In this document: one piece after another, positions 54,349-64,000 of the stretch
Numbering within the stretch: position 1 is the stretch's first letter
Layout: the number at the start of each line of letters is the position of its first letter
Assembly (NCBI GenBank): GCA_001600635.1
Contig: BCKL01000035.1
Span: forward strand, 72,589 to 136,588
DNA: 64,000 bases
DNA from: Leucosporidium creatinivorum
Lineage: Eukaryota > Basidiomycota > Microbotryomycetes > Leucosporidiales > Leucosporidiaceae
Reading direction: 5' to 3'
Position numbers and translations under genes: made by a program
Notes under the pieces: generated by a model
Told to the model about the DNA's origin: nothing
The model's database searches: none
What the model saw: only the letters and a program-made list of their open reading frames with translations

Positions 54349-54815
54349 TCCTTACTCACACACCACGAAACGACAACGACCTGTATCTCCTTCCCTTACG
54401 ACCACTAATGACCCCAGTCCTCGCCTTTCGCTGTACATCTTTCGCATCGTCCTTACCTTACGATCATCCACCACGACAACATACACAACGACTACGATTC
54501 ACGACGACTCATCAGACTACACATATCTTGCTTGCTTTCATTAATTCATCCCCCGTTTCGCATCCTCGTCAGCGCCGAGAGCGAGCGTGCGAGAGCAGAG
54601 GTCAAGGGCACTGAAGTCGGCCAAGAACAAAAGGCTGAAGCGGTACATTGCGCGTCCAACTGCTGTTGCGCGTCGTTCCCCCTACTGTACGTGCTCTCCT
54701 AAGCGGCGGTCTCGAACAAGCGAGCGATCAGAATTGAGGGAGCTCCGCAATGGGTAGGCTGCTCGGAAGAGGCGGTCAGCGACCACAATCCAACTCTCGA
54801 GCCTAAGTAGACGAC
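54349..54815. other. Convergent 3' flank
   Basis: A 467-base AC-rich region between the kinase and F-box-like gene 4. It is lower in GC than its surroundings in 54350-54545. No gene is supported. Confidence 0.5.
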
Positions 54816-56030
54816 TCACACTGGCGCCTTGTCGTGCTCGAGTCTGATGCCTAATCGCTGACACACCTCGCCGAGCCGTTTCCAGCCGGCGGCTGTTCCG
54901 ATGGTGGAGACGGACAGACTCTTAAGCTTCGAGAGGGAGCAGATTCCACTCTTCAGCAGGGTGATCTCATACTCGTGGTCGGGGTCGTATCGGCGAAGAG
55001 TCATCAGGTGGAGCTTCTCGAGCGGGCTCGGCAGCTGCTCAAACAGGAGCGGCAGCGGGGTCTTAGTAATGAAGCTGGAGACACACTGCGCTTGTTGGAG
55101 GAACGGTTGGCAGGCGTCAATGGCATCGGTCGACGAGGGGAAGAAGTAGAGCGTGTGCGCTGGATGTGGCCTCGGCGGGAAGGGGAAGGGGAAGATCATC
55201 AGGGGGCCAGGATGAATCGGCGGCGGTCCCTCGGTATCGTCGGGGAGCTCAGAGATAGTCAAGCCAACTATTTCTTGTGCGTTGTCCAAGAGAGCGGCGA
55301 TAAAGGCGTGGGGACACCACTTGGGGCTCCCAAGCACTTGTACGAAGAGAGTCTCGAGCCGAAAAGGGAGAGCAACGGTCGGCGAGAGGTGGTTGGAGAG
55401 GAAGTGGTAGTGCACGCTATCATTCAGCGCGAGCGCTTTCAGACCTGTGCCGCGCTCAAGCATCAGCGTCTGCTCGCTCGGTCGTCACAAGAGAAGCTCA
55501 CCGGCCAGAGTAGGGTGCGTAAAGGTTTGCGGATGCAACTCTTCCACATTGTTGAGCTCCAATGACTCCAGACCGTGCGTAGCTTCCAATGCTCGTCGAA
55601 CGAGTAGGCCGTCGAAGTGGGGAGTCGTGGCGTTCGGCCGACAGACGAGGAAGTGAGTGGAGCGGCCGACGTGCGCACTGAGCTGGAACGAGCGACACCC
55701 TTCGTTGGTCCTGAGCATTACGATCCTCCAAAGCAGTCTCTGTGCTTCGTCGCGCCAGAGCGAGCAAACGAGCGACATCCTGCAGAGTCGTAGACGCCGC
55801 TCCCTTCCTTGGACGCCCTCGAGACAGCCGTTGTCGCCATTTGCCTCAGCGGAGGAGCTCGCTACGAAGGCGAGGACTTGGTAGACAAGCTCAGGCGGTA
55901 GCTTGGGGCCCTCATCTTTCAGCGCTAGCTGAGCGAGCTGCTGTTCGAGCTCTTGCTTCTCCGTCTTGAGCTTCCTCCTCGCTGCACCAGAGCGCTTGCC
56001 GTGAGCTGTAGGTTGTTGCTGAGCTTCCAT
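54816..56030 (-). CDS. F-box/LRR-like family protein 4
   Basis: It begins MEAQQQPTAHGKRSGAARRK like its paralogues, but the following helix differs (KTEKQELEQQLAQLALKDEG). The F-box-like core is LPPELVYQVLAFVAS...MSLVCSLWRDEAQRLLWRIV. The rest is leucine-rich: LEATHGLESLELNNVEEL, LKALALND, FRLETLFVQVLGSPKW, EIVGLTISELPD, SPLEKLHLMTLRRYDPDHEYEITLL. It ends LSKLKSLSVSTIG...VCQRLGIRLEHDKAPV. The conserved intron is 55445-55501 (57 nt); here the unspliced frame meets a stop, so splicing is needed. Upstream sequence is the shared leader. Tandem with gene 5 on the same strand. Confidence 0.82.
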
Positions 56031-56215
56031 CCTGTACGCGAGTGCTTGTTGGGGGTGAGAGCGGCGAGAGCGGCGAGAGCGAGACGAGATGAGCGAGACG
56101 AGCAAAGAGGTGGAAGGAGGGCAACAGACGAGGGAGGGCTCGAGCGAGGTTTGAGAGGTGCGAGAGGAGGTGTGAGGGTGCAGCTTGGTGGGGTGCAGGC
56201 AAGTCACGAGTTGAG
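56031..56215 (-). repeat. Shared 5' leader of the F-box-like family, copy C
   Basis: The minus strand carries ACCAAGCTGCACCCTCACACC, TCAAACCTCGCTCGAGCCC, TCCCTCGTCTGTTGCC, CTTTGCTCGTCTCGCTC and CGCGTACAGG before the ATG. Copy A has the same words over the same span, including the ACCAAGCT(A/G)CACCCTCA block about 150 bases upstream of the ATG. Confidence 0.75.
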
Positions 56216-56683
56216 TAGACGGGGTCAGCTACTCTCCAGCTCCTCACTCTTCCTCCTAAGCCTCTTCCGCTCGCCAGATCCCATCGCCGAGCTTCTCAGC
56301 CTTTGCCGAGTCGAGGGGCCGTCTCGTAGACTGTGCGAGCAAAACGATGCTGACACTGATAGCACGAGAAGCGAATCAGGTTGAGCTCCAACGCTTGCCA
56401 GGTCGTCAACTTTCGAGGTCGTTCAGCCATCCGCTGACCTTCCGCCGAGCTACGAAAGCCAGCGCCGACTCCGAGCCTTCGCATAGCTCTCAAGGGCCTC
56501 GTCGATGCCAGAGAGCTGTTCACATCATTTTCAAAGAGCTAGCATCGCCCTTCCCTATCTCCGCAGCTTTATACGCCCGAGAAGCTGGCGCCGAGTCGGG
56601 AAGGCCTCCTACGAGCACGGCGAGTCTTAGGAGGAGGACGGGTCAGCTGGGCTCGCTCCCCGATAAGAGAAGACAGCTCACCA
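56031..56683. other. Leader of F-box-like gene 4 and 3' flank of gene 5
   Basis: A 653-base gap between tandem paralogues. About 56031-56215 is the shared leader. The remainder (56216-56683) shows no gene or clear remnant of a further paralogue. Confidence 0.55.
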
Positions 56684-57922
56684 TCACTTCTGCTTCCAAA
56701 CGCACAAGATGCCCCTCGCCTGGCACTCCTGCTCGATGGCAAGTCGCCCGGCAGTCGGAAGACTCGCCTTGTCTTTGCAGACGAGTCCGAGGCGCTCGAG
56801 CCGTTGAAGCGACCAGAAGCTCCTCCTTAGCATGTTGCACACATGCGTGCAATCCTCGCTGTCTTCCAGCATGCCCGTGATGTTGAGAGTTCGGAGTTGT
56901 GAGCCGAGAGATTCGAACATGGAGGGATCGAGGCGGTTGTAGATGAAGGTCTCGATGGCCGTACACCTTTTGAGAAGCGCGGCGACACAACTCACTCCAT
57001 CGGCACCATCTAGCGCAATGTTAAGGACTCTGAGAGTAGTGATCGGAGAGGAAGGGGCGGCAGGGAGAGAGTAGGGGTGGCCGGGGAGGCGACGACGGTG
57101 CGACGGCCGAGCTTCTGGCGCTTCTCCATCGAACTCCAGGGTAGCAGAAATGACTCCAACTTGCAGGAGTGCGGTGACGAGAGGAAGGGTTGTACGGTCG
57201 TCCAGGATCGGGTCGAAGTGGAGCTCGTCGAAGAGGAAAGGACCCGTAGGCAGGCGTTGTAGATCGGGGAAGGGCGTAAACGAAGCGCATACGATAGTGA
57301 GGCTTTTGAGGTCTATATGTGGAGAATGGGAGAGCAACAAGGTCAGCTGAAGTCTCCAGCCGAGGATTCGAGGTGCGAGCTTACCTGCGAGCGAGGACTG
57401 GAACAGCGCAGTTGAACATAGACGAATGATCAAGCGAAGGAAGAGCACTCTTACTCCACGAGAAGCCCCTAGTAGCTGCTCTACTGGCCTGCCGTTAAAC
57501 TCCTCGCGGTCCCCCGGGAGACTTCTCGACCAGACTTCGAGCCTGTGGGTCTGGTGCTCTTTGTCGGCGCTGAGCAGGAAGGAGCGTATAGCATCTTCCG
57601 AATTGATGGATACATCCTGCCAGAGTAGCTTCTGAGCTTCCTCCCTCCATTGCCTGCAGACGAGCGAGGCCGAACGAAGAAGAGCTCGGCGCTGGCGAGC
57701 TCGGGGCTGGTTGGAGTCGGAGCAAGAAAGGCTGCAGGCCGCGAGGTCGAGGATTCGATACATGAGCTCCGGCGGCAGCTTCCATCCCTTCTCCGGGTCG
57801 ATTTCGAGTCCAGCGAATTGAGCGTCGAGGAGCGCCTGCTTCTCCTTCTTGAGCTTCCTCCTCGCTGCACCAGAGCGCTTGCCGTGAGCTGTAGGTGGTT
57901 GCTGAGGTGGCTGAGCTTCCAT
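56684..57922 (-). CDS. F-box/LRR-like family protein 5
   Basis: The start MEAQPPQQPPTAHGKRSGAA has a small Pro/Gln insertion. It is followed by the same RRKLKKEK helix and FAGLEIDPEKGWKLPPEL block as gene 2. The F-box-like core is LPPELMYRILDLAA...SASLVCRQWREEAQKLLWQDV. Leucine-rich segments follow (SRGVRVLFLRLII, LKSLTIVCASFTPF, ITTLRVLNIALDGADGVSCVAALLKRCTAIETFIY, LGSQLRTLNITGML). The ending is FWSLQRLERLGLVCKD...EQECQARGILCVWKQK. The conserved intron (57313-57384) is 72 nt and lacks an in-frame stop. Its upstream sequence is only weakly similar to the leaders of genes 2-4. Substrate-adaptor role is inference. Confidence 0.82.
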   Translation of the reverse strand: MEAQPPQQPPTAHGKRSGAARRKLKKEKQALLDAQFAGLEIDPEKGWKLPPELMYRILDLAACSLSCSDSNQPRARQRRALLRSASLVCRQWREEAQKLLWQDVSINSEDAIRSFLLSADKEHQTHRLEVWSRSLPGDREEFNGRPVEQLLGASRGVRVLFLRLIIRLCSTALFQSSLAGKLAPRILGWRLQLTLLLSHSPHIDLKSLTIVCASFTPFPDLQRLPTGPFLFDELHFDPILDDRTTLPLVTALLQVGVISATLEFDGEAPEARPSHRRRLPGHPYSLPAAPSSPITTLRVLNIALDGADGVSCVAALLKRCTAIETFIYNRLDPSMFESLGSQLRTLNITGMLEDSEDCTHVCNMLRRSFWSLQRLERLGLVCKDKASLPTAGRLAIEQECQARGILCVWKQK

Positions 57923-58361
57923 TACGATGGTCGGAGCTGAGAAAGACGAGAGAAGTACAGAAGCGAGCGATATGGAAGAGGACAAGCCGGAACTCGCTTC
58001 GCACGACAGGTCGGCGGCGGTCAGGGGTGGCTCAAGAATCGCCGAGGGACCTCTGTAGGGCTCAATATAGCTCTCATGTTCCTCCGCTGACTTGCAGCAG
58101 CTCATCCTCTCCTTCGACTGCAGCCCCGCCGAGCGTCGCCAGCGCCCAAGCGCTCTCCGCTGCTCTCTCTCCTACATCTTCTCGCTTCTTTCTCGACTCG
58201 CCAAAGCTTCTCAGAGGTCTACTACAGCTACTTGTGAGCTATGCAGACTCTTCTGTACCAGTCTAGCTCAGAGCTGACCCTTGCTCGCTTCAAACGCGCC
58301 CAGCTCGTCCCCCAAGCTCTCTCGAACCTCGTACAGCCGCTACAGCCTTTGATACAGCACC
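57923..58361. other. Divergent promoter region F-box-like gene 5 / PRE6
   Basis: A 439-base region between divergent genes. On the PRE6 side it carries several TACAGC words (about 58216-58229 and 58331-58358), the last within a few bases of the ATG. No gene is supported. Confidence 0.55.
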
Positions 58362-59570
58362 ATGAGTGGACGTTACGATCGTTCCCTTGTCTCCTTTTCG
58401 CCTGGTAAGCTCTTCCTGCTCCTCAACCCTCCCTCCTCAGCGAGCTTACGTCGACTCGCGCTCGGCAGATGGCCACCTCTTCCAAGTCGACTACGCCCTT
58501 GAGGCAGTTCGCAAGGGTACTTGCGCTGTAGGAGTACGCGGCAAGGATTGCGTCATCCTCGCCGTGGAGAAGAAGTCTGTGTTGCAGCTGCAGGATCCTA
58601 GGACCGTGAGGAAGACGGCCATGCTCGACGATCACGTCTGCCTCGGTTTCGCTGGTGAGTTGTAGTCTCTTCTTCAATTCAGGAATCTGCGCATGAGCTC
58701 GCTGTACCACAGCAGCTTGAGACCCAGCTCTCTACTCGAGATGACGACGCGCGGAGGAGCTGGAGAACACGCAAGCGACGGGAGCTGACGACGCTTGAAC
58801 TACAGGATTGACTGCCGATGCTCGTATCCTCATCGACCGCGCTCGCATGGAGTGCCAGTCCCACCGCCTGACCGTCGAGGACCCCGTCTCGGTCGAGTAC
58901 ATCACTCGACACATTGCCGCCATCCAGCAGGTGCGTTGGAGCTCTGCTACAGCCGAGCGAGCTCGCAAGCTAACCAGAACATCTTCTTACAGCGCTATAC
59001 TCAGAGTGGAGGAATGCGCCCCTTCGGAATCTCCTGCCTCATCGTCGGCTTCGACCACGACGACCCTACCCCTCGCCTCTACCTCACCGAGCCCTCCGGA
59101 ATCTTCAGCGCATGGAAGGTACGTAGCTTGGCCTCGGCTCCATTGATCCTCCGGCTGACTCGAACTCCCACAGGCCAACGCCATCGGACGCTCGTCCAAG
59201 ACTGTTCGCGAGTTCCTTGAGAAGAACTGGGCGGCCGAGATGGACCAGGCAGAGACGATCAAGCTCGCCGTCAAGAGTCTGCTCGAGGTGGTGCAGACGG
59301 GAGCCAAGAACATTGATCTCGCCGTCATGACTGGGTTCGGACAGGTTCGCGTACGTCGGGTTTCTCTCGCTTCGCCCTCTCGGCGCCGAGCTGACCTTCT
59401 ATCGCTCCGACCTCGCACAGAACCTCACCCTGGAGGAGATCGAGGCTGTTGTTGCCGAGATTGAGAAGGAGAAGGAGGCCGAGGCGGAGAAGAAGAAGAG
59501 CAGGCTCGCAGCGACGGCCGCTAGTAGGGAAGCGATGATCTCGGGACCCAGCGCAGGTGCCGAGGCATAG
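58362..59570 (+). CDS. PRE6: 20S proteasome subunit alpha4 (PSMA7 type)
   Basis: A structural alpha-ring subunit of the proteasome core. The N-terminus [28 protein letters not shown] is the alpha-subunit signature. The body has [85 protein letters not shown] and [27 protein letters not shown]. RYTQSxGxRPFGIS and the C-terminal [16 protein letters not shown] identify alpha4 rather than other alphas. It has no catalytic threonine, as expected. Six exons. An extended Ala/Gly tail follows the coiled C-terminus. Confidence 0.95.
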
Positions 59571-59747
59571 TCGGGAATATCAAGCACGTCGTTCAGTTGT
59601 AGATTCTGTCGTCGAGGTTACAGAGGGAGGAGCGAAGACGACCTCGGCGAAAGTTCAGACTGCTCTCCCGTTCGCCGATTCTCGCTCGAGCCGAAAGTAC
59701 AACGAACGGCAAAGCTACATGACACAAGCGCAACAGCTAGCTTATCA

Positions 59748-61495
59748 TCACCTTCCACCGCGTCCACCCCTTCCACCCCCCCTACCTCCCCTTCCTCCGC
59801 CCCTCCCCCTCTTCGCACTCGGCATGCCCGCCTCCCTCGAATCATCATCCCTATCCCTCTCGTCCTCGCGATCCCTCTTTCCACCAGCGCCCATCTTACC
59901 CCTCTTCTTGCCATCACCACCAAGTCCGTTCTCCTTGACCTCGCGCATAGCCTCTCGGGAGGCCTCTCCGACGCGCTCGGCGAGGAGCATGACTTCCTCC
60001 TTGCCGCCACCGCCCAGGGGGAATTCGTCCATCTTCTTGCCGAGGACGCCTAGTAGTGAGATGAGGCGTCAGTGATGGCTCTAGCGAGAGCAGACAGCTC
60101 GACGACTCACCCTCGATACGCTGGAACAGCTCAACATCGTACTGAGTGACGAGGGTAATACTCTTTCCTGCCCTTCCAGCGCGAGCCGTCCTTCCTACGC
60201 GATGAATGTAGTCCTTCGAGTGGGTAGGAATATCATAGTTGAGTACGCAATCGACAGCCGGGATATCGAGTCCACGGGAAGCGACATCGGTCGCAACGAG
60301 GATGCTCCTTCCTCCGCTCTTGAACTTGTTGAGAGCGCCGAGACGGGCGGATTGGGAGAGCTGGCCGTGGAGGGGAACGGCGGGGAAGGACAGGAGGCGG
60401 AGGAGGATGGAGAGACGTTGGGCGTCGAGAACGGTGCGGACGAAGATGATGATGGTGTTGCCGGCGAGGGTATGGGCGAGGTGGACGAGGTGGAGATCCT
60501 TGTGCTTCATGGGAACGAGGAGGTAGTACTGGAGGAGGGTGGAGACGGTCTGGTACCTGTTGCGAGTGCGGAAGGAGTCAGCTTCGTGGAAGCCGAGCTG
60601 GGAGCGAAAGCCGAGAAACGAACTTAGTCGAAATCTCGAGCTTGACGGGATCGCGGAGGGAGGCGCGCTGCAGCTTGGCGACCTTGGTGGTCATAGTAGC
60701 GGAGAAGAGGTAGGTGTGGCGCTGCTCGCGAGGGAGAACCTTGAGGATCTTGTCGATGACTGGGCCGAAGTCGAGGTCGAGGAGACGATCAGCCTCGTCC
60801 ATAACCTGTTGGCGGGTGAGAGACTAATCAGTACGAGCTGGAGAACAAGAACCGAGCACACTGCACATACCAAATACTTGAGAGTGCGCAGACTGAAGCC
60901 CTTGGTGTTCTCGAGATGGTCCTGGAGACGTCCGGGCGTGGCGACAATGATGTGAGGCTTCTTGGCGAGAGCGACCTGCTGGCTCATCGTGTCCATTCCT
61001 CCGACAATCGTAGCGACTCGTACACCAATGCCAGAGCCGAGAGCGAGGAATTGGTCGGCGATCTGGTAAGCCAGCTCCCTGTGCGAGTTGAGGCTGTCGT
61101 CAGCTTCTGCTCGGCTCGGGGGGCTCCAGTAGCTTCGAACATACCTAGTGGGAGCCAACACACACGCAAACAGACCGTTCGGCTCATCCCACAGCGCCTG
61201 CAAAATCGGCAGAGCAAAGGCGGCCGTCTTTCCTGATCCCGTCTGCGCGAGTCCAATGATGTCGCGACCCTGGATACCGTAAGGGATACACTCGCGCTGG
61301 ATGTCGGACGGAGCCTTGAAGCCGAGCGACTCGCAAGCAGCGCACAGCGGCTCGATCAAGCCCAGCTCAGCGAAAGTTGCTGGCGCTTCGATTCCTTCGG
61401 TGAGGGTGGGGTCGGTGAGCGCTTGGAAATCGGAGGTCGAAGCCTCTGGTGCTGGTGAAGGCGAGCGCGAGCCCGAGGAGCCGGATTCAGACATG
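59748..61495 (-). CDS. RRP3: DEAD-box RNA helicase Rrp3 / DDX47
   Basis: A nucleolar helicase needed for early 18S pre-rRNA processing. Motifs in order: [20 protein letters not shown] with Q-motif [125 protein letters not shown] and [34 protein letters not shown] and [12 protein letters not shown] are close to Rrp3/DDX47 rather than to Dbp8 or Dbp9. The C-terminal tail is Lys/Arg/Asp-rich, ending in GRGGRGGR repeats. About six exons. Convergent with PRE6 and divergent from the methyltransferase gene. Confidence 0.93.
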
Positions 61496-62055
61496 ACGGG
61501 TTGTTTTCTGAGGGAGAGAACGCAAAGCGTGAGATTCGAGCTGCTGTAGCGGGTCAGAGTCGTGTAGACTGACCTAGCGAGTTTGCTGTAGGTCTTGACA
61601 GTCGAACGAGGTGCTATTGATGTGTCGAGAGAAGCGAGCGAAAGTGGCGAAGAGAGAGCTAGCTCGGGAAGAGCTTCGCAGAGGCTGAGCGGAGAGGCGG
61701 CGAGCTCGAGGCTGCTCGAGGTCGGCCTACAGCGTGCTGGAGCACAGCCAGCTGTCTGAGACACTCGAAGCGAGACTTGCCGAGTAGTCAGGCTGCACCC
61801 TGTAGTACAGCAACCCATCGGTCCCTTCCTCGGCGATGAGTCGAAAGGGGGAATCTCGACGCTGGCTCTCACCTCTTTCGCTCCCTCCCAACCTTTCTGC
61901 AGCTTCGACAACTCTACTACAGGGTCGCCCTGCTCGCTTGCACCCCGCACTTGCTTGGCCTTCTTCTCAGCGCTCGCTCCTCCTCCCCATCTGGCTCAGC
62001 GCACGGCGCACGCGCCCGCCCTCGTGCAGCTTTGCCTCTCCCCTCACACTTCGAC
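61496..62055. other. Divergent promoter region RRP3 / methyltransferase
   Basis: A 560-base region between divergent genes. Several CTACAG/CTGTAG words are present (around 61540-61600, 61727 and 61915). Open frames on both strands extend into it without conserved content. No gene is supported. Confidence 0.5.
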
Positions 62056-63945
62056 ATGGCGGTCGCCCCAGCACGCTACAGCATGGGCTTACCACCCAAG
62101 CAAGATATTCCCTACTCGCCTCATCGCCCATCTACAGCCCTTCCCACGCTCGGCAAGCTTCGCCGTACAGGTTCGACGGCCAGCGCGCAAGTGCCGTACG
62201 GTAACCCCGCTCTTGGCCGCTCCAACTCGCTTCTCCATGTAGCAGGAACACTCTCTCGTTGGCCAGCACGACGAAGCTCCCTCTTCCATGCTCTGGACGC
62301 TCCGCTATCGGACTTCAGCTTCACCGCGACCGACGAGGATGAGGCGTCTGGGGGCAGCCGAAGTCCTCGCCCGAGCTTCGCAGGCGACTCGGAGGTGGAA
62401 GAAGAAGAAATGGTCAAGAGCGTAGAATCGGACAGCTGGTACGAGACATCGGCGCCGAAGGGAAGGATGACTGGCGTGAGGAGGGAGCATCGCTTGTCGC
62501 CAGCCGTTCTCCCGGCTTGGACAGGGTATGGTCAAGCCGCACTGGATTGGTGAGTGTTACTGAGCTATTGGGGTAGGCGAGAGCTGACTACGAGCTTGCA
62601 GGGACGCCCTCTTCACCGCCGAAACGCTCGGCGCCGACCCGCCGTCGGAGACGACGATCCCTCGCCGAGTCCTCGACCTGGGCTGCGGGCTAGGTGCGCA
62701 CTGGTGCTTGGAAATGCTCACTCGGCCAGGATGGGAGAAGACTCAGTTTGTCGGTATGTCCGTCTTGCCGCTTTGCGATTGCACCGCTGACCTCGTCGGC
62801 CAAGCAGGACTCGATGTGGCCACCGTCGATATCCCCGAGTCTGCAATCCCCTACGAGCAGTCAACACGGCTGTCCTTCGTCCAGCACAACTTGCTCGAGG
62901 GCCTTCCCTTCGACAACGACCGGTTCGACTTGGTCCACTGCTCGCAGCTCGCCCTTTCGCTTCCCGGTGAGCAGGACTAGGCTTGCCTTGTCTTCTCGAC
63001 TTTCGCTGACCCTCTCTGAATTTGATTATGCACAAGATCGCCGACCTCTGTGCCGAGGTGTACCGAGTTCTCACCCCTGGCGGCAACTTCTCCATCGCCG
63101 AGATCCAATTCGACCTCGTCCTTCCACAACCTCCTCCATCTCAACCCGAGCTCGCCGACCCTTTCCTCTGCATCAAAGAAGGCTTTGAATCCCTGCTCGA
63201 AGCTCGCTTCATCAACCCTGCTCCTCTGAGCCTGCTGCCCGCAGATCTAACGATGCACTTCGACGGCGTGTCGAAAGGGCTCACAGAGACGCTCGACCTA
63301 CCGGGATGGGAGTCAGAAGCGGAGGAGAAGCTGAGCGATGATGAGGTACGGTCGAGAGTTTGGCTGCACCAGTACGCTCAGCTGATGGAGGGCTGCGCGC
63401 CGACTATCGCTCGTTCGGCGATTCCTCCCCCCGCCGACTTCTCCTCCGCCATAGAGGACGATGTCTCCCTCCGCACCAGCCTCACCTCCCACTCTCGTCA
63501 ACTCGCCGAGCTTACCTCCCTCATCAGCACCTACTCGTCCGAGCTCCTCTGCCTCGCTTCCCTCCCACACCTCATCTCCTCCTCGCTCGACTGGCCCTGC
63601 TCCTTCGACCTCGAAGCCGCCCGACAGCTCTCGGATAACGTCATCCCAGGCTTTCAATCCCAATTAGAGGACAACGAGGCGATGGCGCAAGAGCTGCGAG
63701 AGGCAGGAGGACCGACCGAATGGGGCGAGCAAGAGGTCGGCGATGAGTGGGAAAAGGAGGAGTTGGTGCAGATTGAGTTGGTGAGGCAGCAGTTGGGCTT
63801 TAGGAAGAGGGAGGCAGAGGCCGAGTTGAAAGAGGTGAAGGGGAGGCTGGGGTTGGGCGAGAGGGAGAAGAGGGAGAGGAAGTCGATGGGGGCGATCAAG
63901 ATTGGGAGGTGGAAGGCGAGGACGAACTGGGGAGGGGGTCGATAG
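62056..63945 (+). CDS. Class I SAM-dependent methyltransferase-like protein
   Basis: A ~165-residue disordered, Ser/Arg-rich N-terminal region precedes a Rossmann methyltransferase domain. Motif I is RRVLDLGCGLGAHWCLEML. KTQFVGLDVATVDIPES is the strand carrying the acidic residue, then LPFDNDRFDLVHCSQLALSL and VYRVLTPGGNFSIAE (post-I and motif III-type blocks). A long helical C-terminus includes a charged coiled coil (IELVRQQLGFRKREAEAELKEV) and a basic end GAIKIGRWKARTNWGG. The fold is clear; the substrate is unknown. The intron between SQLALSLP and IADLCAEV (about 62967-63035) cannot be made frame-consistent with a GT-AG pair: the donor CCCG|GTGAGC is phase 1, but the only acceptor, CACAAG, leaves phase 0. 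A one-base sequence error, a polymorphism or an unusual acceptor is possible. Confidence 0.75.
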
Positions 63946-64000
63946 GGGAGCATTCTCTATTATATGCCTCATCAAGACGTGCATATCTATCTAATGACGA

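Overview
The window is nuclear DNA of a GC-rich, intron-dense fungus, most likely a basidiomycete yeast of the Pucciniomycotina/Microbotryomycetes type (Rhodotorula/Sporobolomyces-like). That placement is inference. It rests on short introns (mostly 50-120 nt) with GTGAGT/GTGCGT donors and a near-constant GCTGAC branch site, polyglutamine and proline-rich tracts, and a BRCT-WGR PARP that budding yeasts lack. I see 23 protein-coding genes on both strands. I see no tRNA or rRNA gene, no CRISPR array and no recognisable transposon or viral remnant.

Layout. 1-11 kb: the 3' end of a USP10/Ubp3-type deubiquitinase, the ABCF ATPase Gcn20, cytochrome c oxidase subunit IV, the mitochondrial nuclease Nuc1 and pyruvate dehydrogenase E1-alpha. 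11-16 kb: the ribosome-collision E3 ligase Hel2/ZNF598 and a divergent F-box/LRR-like gene. 16-29 kb: a roughly 1,950-2,000-residue TRANK1-like UvrD-helicase/TPR protein and the splicing helicase Prp16. 29-41 kb: a BRCT-WGR PARP, importin alpha, an F-box-like paralogue and V-ATPase subunit H. 41-51 kb: a Zn2Cys6 regulator, a second close F-box-like paralogue, Tma7, a membrane glycosyltransferase candidate and a membrane-anchored monothiol glutaredoxin. 51-64 kb: a GCKIII kinase, two tandem F-box-like paralogues, proteasome alpha4, the DEAD-box helicase Rrp3 and a class I methyltransferase.

Most genes are housekeeping and show no operon-like logic. Gcn20 and Hel2 both belong to ribosome-stress signalling, and Tma7 is ribosome-associated. 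Cox IV, Nuc1 and Pda1 are mitochondrial and adjacent, but a functional cluster cannot be claimed.

The most unusual content is a family of five F-box/LRR-like genes. Four start with a nearly identical N-terminus, three of those also share about 150 bp of 5' leader/promoter, and their leucine-rich C-terminal halves are strongly diverged. Other points of interest are very small exons (7, 8, 14 and 16 nt) in conserved genes, two apparent GC-AG introns, a recurring promoter word TCCTACAGCT (three exact copies of a 16-mer in two unrelated promoters), and the giant TRANK1-like protein with an internal CCCH finger and an IQ motif. Exon structures were deduced by eye from reading frames and family conservation. 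No RNA evidence was available.
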